A DNA stretch of 9,424 nt, taken from assembly GCA_002414205.1 (NCBI GenBank), contig DHYQ01000027.1, positions 4,201 through 13,624 on the forward strand, read 5' to 3'. Origin of the DNA: Gallionellaceae bacterium UBA5126. Lineage in GTDB: Bacteria > Pseudomonadota > Gammaproteobacteria > Burkholderiales > Gallionellaceae. Below, piece after piece: positions 5,145 through 9,424 of the stretch (position 1 is the first letter of the stretch; every line of letters starts with the position of its first letter). The notes beneath the pieces were generated by a model that worked only from the letters and a program-made list of their open reading frames with translations, was not told where the DNA came from and made no database searches. Made by a program: the position numbers and the translations under genes.

Positions 5145-6479
5145 ATGTTCCAGAAACTACTTCAGCGTGTGGTTGGCAAACTGAACACCCTGTTCGGGAT
5201 TCGTCTCGTGGTGTCCATGGCTGGTTTGGTGTTGTTCACGCTGGTTTTGGCGGTCTTGGCCTTCCTGTTTTTCAATCCGGCGCCCCCCAAAAAATTAGTC
5301 ATGCTGGGCGGTGAGGACGGCAGTTCCTATCGGAAAATTGCTGAAAAATATCAAAAGCTCCTCGCCAAACAGGGCATCCAAGTGGTGATCCTGCCCTCGG
5401 AAGGTTCGCGTGACAATTTAAAGAAACTCGCCGATCCTAGTCTGCATGTGGATGTGGGTTTTGTGCAGGCCGGTAATATTGGTCAAATCAATGTCAGTCA
5501 CCTTGAATCCTTGGGCAGTATTTCCTATCAGCCGTTGATGATTTTTTATCGTGGCGCAAAGAAAAACCTTTTGTCTGAATTCAAAGGGTTGCGCTTGGAT
5601 ATTGGTGAGGAGGGCAGTGGGACGCGCGCCTTGGCCGAGACCTTATTGGCGGTGAACGGGGTCAAGATGAATGAGGTGACGCTGTTGCATGTTGCCAATG
5701 GCGATGTGTCGCAGCGCTTGTTGCACAATGATGTGGATGCGGTTTTCATGATGGGCGACTCGGCTTCCAGCGAAGTCATGCGCAAATTAATGCACATGGA
5801 CAACGTCCGTATGTTCAGTTTTATGCAGGCTGATGCGTACACACGGCGTATCAAGTATTTGAACAAATTAATCCTGCCGCAAGGCGCCTTGGATTTTGGC
5901 AAGAATCTGCCGTCGGAAGATTGCTATCTGGTGGCGCCAGCGGTCGAGCTCATTGCCCGCGACAATCTGCATCCTGCCTTGAGTGATTTGCTGCTCGATG
6001 CCGCGCGTGAAGTGCATGGCGGGGCGGGATTGTTCCGCAAGCGCGGTGAATTTCCGGCCTTGCTGGAGCATGAGATTCCCATCAGCCAGCAGGCACGCAA
6101 CTATTTTGAGTCGGGGCGCAATTTTCTCTACGACAATCTGCCGTTTTGGTTGGCCAGTTTCCTGAATCGCATTGCCATTGCCTTGGTGCCGATTTTTCTG
6201 CTGTTGATTCCGGGTTTGCGCTTTGCCCCCATGATTTATCGTTGGCATATGGAATCGCGCATTTACCCTTGGTACGGGGCTTTGATGGCGCTGGAACGGG
6301 ATGCGTTTGCCCAACCGTTGACGGCCAAGTCACGCCATGAATACTTGCACCGTCTGGATCACATCGAGTATGCGGTCAACAAGATCAAAACCCCGGCAGC
6401 TTTCGGGGATCTGTTCTACAACCTGCGCATGCACATTGGCTTTCTGCGCGCCCGTTTGCAGGCGCGCAGCGAGGAGTGA
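5145..6479 (+). CDS. Membrane-anchored TAXI-family solute-binding protein with a C-terminal membrane/cytoplasmic extension
   Basis: The 444-residue product begins with a signal-anchor segment (about residues 21-43); no lipobox or A-x-A cleavage site is seen before NPAPPKK. A periplasmic TAXI domain follows (about 49-325). It opens with LVMLGGEDGSSYRKIAEKY (51-69), then shows SEGSRDNLKKLAD (85-97), DVGFVQAG (103-110), the ligand-site-like GEEGSGTRALAETLL (154-168) and NDVDAVFMMGD (195-205). A second membrane segment (about 337-358) leads to a basic, probably cytoplasmic tail with helical segments. TAXI proteins bind solutes such as glutamate or other carboxylates for TRAP transporters. No TRAP permease is encoded nearby, and the extra segment and tail suggest a tethered sensor or partner protein; this is inference. 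ATG 5145 is chosen to keep the signal anchor. The frame extends upstream into the ankyrin gene, and no ribosome site stands at normal distance (TTG 5139 is possible). The stop is 3 bp from the convergent era stop. Confidence 0.82.
   Translation: MFQKLLQRVVGKLNTLFGIRLVVSMAGLVLFTLVLAVLAFLFFNPAPPKKLVMLGGEDGSSYRKIAEKYQKLLAKQGIQVVILPSEGSRDNLKKLADPSLHVDVGFVQAGNIGQINVSHLESLGSISYQPLMIFYRGAKKNLLSEFKGLRLDIGEEGSGTRALAETLLAVNGVKMNEVTLLHVANGDVSQRLLHNDVDAVFMMGDSASSEVMRKLMHMDNVRMFSFMQADAYTRRIKYLNKLILPQGALDFGKNLPSEDCYLVAPAVELIARDNLHPALSDLLLDAAREVHGGAGLFRKRGEFPALLEHEIPISQQARNYFESGRNFLYDNLPFWLASFLNRIAIALVPIFLLLIPGLRFAPMIYRWHMESRIYPWYGALMALERDAFAQPLTAKSRHEYLHRLDHIEYAVNKIKTPAAFGDLFYNLRMHIGFLRARLQARSEE
6444..6469. 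other. GC-only 9-bp inverted repeat at the end of the TAXI gene
   Basis: CTGCGCGCC (6444-6452) and GGCGCGCAG (6461-6469) pair perfectly around an 8-nt loop, inside the last codons of the TAXI gene and just past the end of era. There is no T tract on either side, so it is not a classical terminator. It could stall polymerase or stabilise 3' ends of either convergent transcript. It may also simply reflect arginine/alanine codons (residues RARLQARS). Confidence 0.35.
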
Positions 6480-6482
6480 CGC

Positions 6483-7400
6483 CTATTCGTGTCCTAGACT
6501 GCGCAGGATGCGGGCATCATCCGCCCAGCCGCTGCGCAGTTTGATGAACACTTCCAGATAGACTTTGCCGTCAAACAGCTTTTCCATATCCAGCCGCGCT
6601 TGCGTGGCGATTTCCTTCAGCTTCTCTCCCTTTTTGCCGATTAACATGGCTTTGTGCGCTTCCTTATCCACCAGCACAGCGGCATGGATGCGGCGCAAGC
6701 GGCCTTCCAGCTTGAATTGCTCAATCACCACGCTGGTGGCGTAAGGCAGCTCGTCGCCGGTAAAGCGGAAAATTTTCTCGCGCAGGATTTCCCCGGCCAA
6801 AAAACGCTCACTGCGGTCGGTGACATCATCCGGGTCGTAAATCAGCTCCCCTTCCGGCAAATACTGACGCAGGCTGGACAGTAGTTCCGGCAATTGCTTG
6901 CCCTGTTTGGCGCTGACCGGGATGATTTCGGCAAACTTGAAGTCTTGTGACACTTTTTCGGCAAAGGCATACAACTCGCGCTTGTCGGCAATTTCGTCGA
7001 TTTTGTTAATCACCAGCAGCACCGGGCGATTGTCCGGCAGCAGCTTCAGCACCGCCTGGTCGCGCTCGTCATAGCGCATGGCTTCCAACACATACAGCAC
7101 CACATGCACGTCGCGCAGGCTGCTGGTGACGACGCGGTTCATGCTGCGGTTCAGTGCGCTTTGATGCTGGGTTTGAAAGCCCGGCGTATCCACAAAAATG
7201 AATTGCGATTGCTCATCGGTGTAGATGCCGTGGATGCGATGGCGCGTGGTTTGTGCCTTGCGCGAGGTGATGCTGATTTTTTGCCCGATCAGGTGATTGA
7301 GCAAGGTGGATTTGCCCACGTTGGGGCGGCCCACAATGGCGACAAAGCCACTGCGAAAAACCTGCGCGTTGGCGGCAGGCGGAGTCAGGTCGTCAGACAT
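6483..7400 (-). CDS. era: GTPase Era
   Basis: Era is an essential GTPase that binds the 3' end of 16S rRNA and helps 30S subunit maturation at the inner face of the membrane. The 305-residue product has the normal length and all motifs: G1 GRPNVGKS (24-31), switch I around [11 protein letters not shown] (46-56), G3 DTPG (71-74), G4 NKID (132-135) and G5 SAK (163-165). The C-terminal KH RNA-binding domain has [12 protein letters not shown] (254-265) and the [16 protein letters not shown] block (280-295). The ATG at 7398-7400 directly abuts the rnc stop (7401-7403), so translation is very likely coupled to rnc, as in the conserved rnc-era operon. Its stop faces the TAXI gene with a 3-bp gap. 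Confidence 0.98.
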   Translation of the reverse strand: MSDDLTPPAANAQVFRSGFVAIVGRPNVGKSTLLNHLIGQKISITSRKAQTTRHRIHGIYTDEQSQFIFVDTPGFQTQHQSALNRSMNRVVTSSLRDVHVVLYVLEAMRYDERDQAVLKLLPDNRPVLLVINKIDEIADKRELYAFAEKVSQDFKFAEIIPVSAKQGKQLPELLSSLRQYLPEGELIYDPDDVTDRSERFLAGEILREKIFRFTGDELPYATSVVIEQFKLEGRLRRIHAAVLVDKEAHKAMLIGKKGEKLKEIATQARLDMEKLFDGKVYLEVFIKLRSGWADDARILRSLGHE

Positions 7401-8084
7401 TTATTTTCCAATTTGTTGATAAGCCGCCAAGGCGGCCTGTTGTTCGGCGTTGCGGCGGCTAGAGCCTTTGCCGCGTGTGGTGACGCCCAGCGCCGGGATG
7501 CTGCATTCGACCTCAAAGGTCTGCACATGCGCCTCGCCCTGAGTGTCGATGATGCGATAGCTGGGCAGCGGAATTTTTCGGCCTTGCAAGTATTCCTGCA
7601 ACAAAGTTTTGGCATCTTTGCCCAAGGTGGTCAAATCGACCTGTTCCAGATAGGGGACGAACAGGCCCAGTACGACATCCTCCGCCGCCGGAAATCCACC
7701 ATCCAGAAATACCGCGCCGAACAAAGCCTCCATGGCATCCGCCAAGATCGACGGGCGGCGAAAACCGCCGCTTTTGCGTTCCCCTTCGCCCAGTTTCAGG
7801 TAGCAACCGAGCTGTAGTTGTTGGGCCAGCAGCGCCAGCGTTTCTTCCTTGACCAGATTGGAGCGCAGCCGCGACAACTCGCCTTCGCTCAATTCCGGGA
7901 ATGTTTTGAACAAATAACGGGCGATGATGCAGCCCAGAATGCTATCGCCCAAAAACTCCATGCGCTCGTAGTGCTCTGGCGCATAACTGCGGTGCGTCAG
8001 GGCACGTTGCAGCAACTGGGGCTGTTGGAAGCTGTAGCCCAGTTTGCTGCACAAAGTGCCGATGCTGCGCATGGTGTCTGGCAT
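7401..8084 (-). CDS. rnc: Ribonuclease III
   Basis: RNase III cuts double-stranded RNA, including the 30S rRNA precursor and structured or antisense-paired mRNAs. The 227-residue product matches the usual length. The catalytic signature ERMEFLGDS is at 40-48, with Glu40, Glu43 and Asp47, and [12 protein letters not shown] (113-124) provides Asp116 and Glu119; the metal-binding set is complete. A double-stranded RNA-binding domain follows (about 157-225), ending in [18 protein letters not shown]. The start ATG at 8082-8084 lies 4 bp after the DUF4845 stop; no strong Shine-Dalgarno is seen, so coupling is probable. A second in-frame ATG (8070-8072, Met5) is a possible alternative. In E. coli RNase III cleaves its own leader; no such leader is obvious here because the gene is embedded in an operon. 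Confidence 0.97.
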   Translation of the reverse strand: MPDTMRSIGTLCSKLGYSFQQPQLLQRALTHRSYAPEHYERMEFLGDSILGCIIARYLFKTFPELSEGELSRLRSNLVKEETLALLAQQLQLGCYLKLGEGERKSGGFRRPSILADAMEALFGAVFLDGGFPAAEDVVLGLFVPYLEQVDLTTLGKDAKTLLQEYLQGRKIPLPSYRIIDTQGEAHVQTFEVECSIPALGVTTRGKGSSRRNAEQQAALAAYQQIGK

Positions 8085-8088
8085 GTTG

Positions 8089-8442
8089 TTATTGCGCGCT
8101 GCGTGGGGTGAATTCCAGCATCAGGCTGGCGTTGCCGATCAGCGGCAGGATCACAGTGTAGTGGGCAATCAGAACGCCCCCATCAGTTTGTTCAATTTTT
8201 TCCGGGGTAATGGCGGTAATGGTGTCAATGGTGGCGCGTTTGGCGAACGAGGCGCGCATTTGATCTAGGTTGGCGTTGGCCATGTCCGGGTCATGCTTGA
8301 TCGCATTGAATACATTCACGATTTTGGCATTCTGCATGTAAGCCGGGATCATGCGTAGACCCATGATGACGACGATGATCAGTACCACCGCACCGAACAG
8401 GAAGGGTGCCAGTGCAAGTCCGCGTTGTGTTTTGATGTTCAT
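8089..8442 (-). CDS. DUF4845-family small membrane protein
   Basis: The 117-residue protein has one N-terminal membrane segment (about residues 9-28) after a short basic start, then the [14 protein letters not shown] segment (28-41) and a small, presumably periplasmic domain ending in [12 protein letters not shown] protein of this type commonly sits between lepB and rnc in betaproteobacteria, and both the position and the sequence support the family call. Its function is unknown; the arrangement hints at a role near signal peptidase or the envelope, but this is only context. The frame is open 16 codons further upstream, but ATG 8440-8442 is chosen because GAGGGG (8449-8454) sits 6 nt before it and the longer version would overlap the lepB end. 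Confidence 0.85.
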   Translation of the reverse strand: MNIKTQRGLALAPFLFGAVVLIIVVIMGLRMIPAYMQNAKIVNVFNAIKHDPDMANANLDQMRASFAKRATIDTITAITPEKIEQTDGGVLIAHYTVILPLIGNASLMLEFTPRSAQ

Positions 8443-8473
8443 AGATTTCCCCTCAGAAATAGTGATGGTTGCG

Positions 8474-9274
8474 TTAAAACAGGGTGCCAATACGGCTTAG
8501 TTCAGAAAAATTCATCCACACCAGGAATGCCTTGCCGACAATCTGGTTGTCCGGGACAAAGCCCCAGTAGCGGCTGTCACGGCTGTTGTCGCGGTTGTCG
8601 CCCAGCATGAAATATTGTCCGGCAGGCACCTTGCAGCGCACGGCTGTTTCGCTGTAGGTGCAATTTTCATTGCCAGCAAAGCTAATCACGGCATCCAGAT
8701 GCAGCAGTGGTGCGTCGGGATTGACCAATAAATCGTGTTTGCGTTCCCCCAGTGTTTCTGCAAAGCGCAGGGTATGAATGAAGTTCAACCCGGTTTCGAC
8801 GTAGTTGTAATCACCCTGCAAGGTTTGCGGCTGTTCCTTGTCGTTGATGTAGAGCTTTTTGTCACGGTACTCCACCACGTCCCCCGGTATGCCGACCACG
8901 CGCTTGATGTAGTCCACGGACGGATTTTCCGGGTAATGGAACACCATCACGTCGCCGCGCTTGGGATCACTCAGCGGGATGATTTTCTGGTTCACAATCG
9001 GCAAACGCACGCCGTAGGTGAATTTGTTGACCAGAATGAAGTCGCCGACCTGCAAGGTGGGAATCATCGAGCCGGACGGAATGCGGAATGGCTCGGCGAT
9101 GAAAGAGCGAATCAGAAACACCGCCAAAATGACCGGGAAAAAACTTTTCGCATACTCCACCCACCACTGCTCGGCCTGGCCTTCCGGGCGTTGTTTACGC
9201 AACAGTTGGCGATCCAGCAGGGTCACCGCGCCGGTGACGATTAGCAGGATGAAAAGTATCAATGCAAAATCCAT
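8474..9274 (-). CDS. lepB: Signal peptidase I
   Basis: This inner-membrane serine protease removes signal peptides from exported proteins on the periplasmic side. The 266-residue product has two N-terminal membrane segments (about 2-20 and 45-58), as in Gram-negative enzymes. The catalytic serine is Ser69 in [10 protein letters not shown] (65-74) and the catalytic lysine is Lys124 in [11 protein letters not shown] (122-132). GDVMVFHYP (108-116) and the [17 protein letters not shown] block (225-241) complete the conserved boxes. Cys205 and Cys214 could form a periplasmic disulfide. It is shorter than the E. coli enzyme (324 residues) but typical for betaproteobacteria. AAGGA (9284-9288), overlapping the lepA stop, is its ribosome site, 9 nt before the ATG. 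The gap to lepA is 12 bp, which indicates one operon. Confidence 0.97.
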   Translation of the reverse strand: MDFALILFILLIVTGAVTLLDRQLLRKQRPEGQAEQWWVEYAKSFFPVILAVFLIRSFIAEPFRIPSGSMIPTLQVGDFILVNKFTYGVRLPIVNQKIIPLSDPKRGDVMVFHYPENPSVDYIKRVVGIPGDVVEYRDKKLYINDKEQPQTLQGDYNYVETGLNFIHTLRFAETLGERKHDLLVNPDAPLLHLDAVISFAGNENCTYSETAVRCKVPAGQYFMLGDNRDNSRDSRYWGFVPDNQIVGKAFLVWMNFSELSRIGTLF

Positions 9275-9286
9275 GTTGTTTTTTCC

Positions 9287-9424
9287 TTAGTCTTCCACTC
9301 GCAAAATGGCCAAGAAAGCCTCCTGCGGAATTTCCACGTTGCCGACCTGCTTCATGCGCTTTTTGCCTTCCTTTTGTTTTTCCAGCAATTTTTTCTTACG
9401 CGAGATGTCGCCGCCGTAGCACTT
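9287..9424 (-). CDS. lepA: Elongation factor 4 (LepA), C-terminal end (partial)
   Basis: The last 45 codons and the TAA stop (9287-9289) are present; the gene runs off the window edge. The visible part starts [20 protein letters not shown] and ends with a [15 protein letters not shown] segment, the nearly invariant C-terminus of LepA/EF4. This tail is specific to EF4 and reaches toward the ribosomal peptidyl-transferase centre. LepA is a translational GTPase linked to initiation and 30S assembly and to ribosome remobilisation under stress. It is the first gene seen of the lepA-lepB-DUF4845-rnc-era cluster; the promoter probably lies upstream of lepA, outside the window. Confidence 0.97.
   Translation of the reverse strand, partial: KCYGGDISRKKKLLEKQKEGKKRMKQVGNVEIPQEAFLAILRVED

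Noticed and set aside
6498..6540. Inverted repeat ACTGCGCAG / CTGCGCAGT near the end of era
   Set aside because: It lies in the coding sequence for the conserved [16 protein letters not shown] tail. The two arms are the two repeated Leu-Arg-Ser codon runs, and CTGCGCAG is itself palindromic.
7104..7817. Plus-strand open frame (237 codons) across era and rnc
   Set aside because: It covers the junction of two certain minus-strand genes with complete catalytic motifs. The translated sequence shows only shadow-like Ala/Gln/Arg composition.

Overview
The window looks like a betaproteobacterial chromosome of moderate GC content, perhaps a Nitrosomonadales-type lineage; rank below class is a guess. 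The evidence is the minus-strand order lepA-lepB-DUF4845-rnc-era, a coaX gene followed directly by a small membrane-anchored SPOR-like protein, TTG-rich leucine codon use and sigma70-type promoters with C-rich discriminators. No mobile element, CRISPR array, rRNA or phage gene was found.

Layout. (1) 1-105 is the 3' end of an unidentified gene. (2) 179-3982 is a tight plus-strand operon: an AsmA-family envelope protein, type III pantothenate kinase (coaX, 4 bp later) and a SPOR-like membrane protein (start overlapping the coaX stop), driven by an extended -10 promoter at 138-146. (3) 4027-4103 is a tRNA with anticodon CAT, best read as elongator tRNA-Met. It has its own consensus promoter (TTGACA, 17 bp, GATAAT), which begins one base after the stop of the preceding gene, and a strong intrinsic terminator. 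(4) 4232-6479 holds an ankyrin-repeat protein with an unfamiliar N-terminal domain, then a membrane-anchored TAXI-type solute-binding protein with a second membrane segment and a cytoplasmic tail. They lie downstream of an extended -10 promoter, with a 9-bp hairpin between them. (5) 6483-9424 on the minus strand is the housekeeping cluster lepA (partial), lepB, DUF4845, rnc and era. It meets the TAXI gene tail to tail with a 3-bp gap.

Most of the window is conserved core genome: coenzyme A synthesis, envelope lipid homeostasis, signal peptide cleavage, RNA processing and ribosome assembly. The part least explained by known pathways is the ankyrin/TAXI pair. TAXI proteins normally deliver substrate to a TRAP membrane permease, but none is encoded here. 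This one is tethered in the membrane, has an extra transmembrane segment and cytoplasmic domain, and shares a promoter region with a protein-interaction (ankyrin) gene. A sensory or scaffold role is possible but unproven. Secondary points are an 11-residue tandem repeat at the AsmA C-terminus, a common -10/discriminator architecture at all three plus-strand promoters, and forced transcript overlap at the TAXI/era junction.
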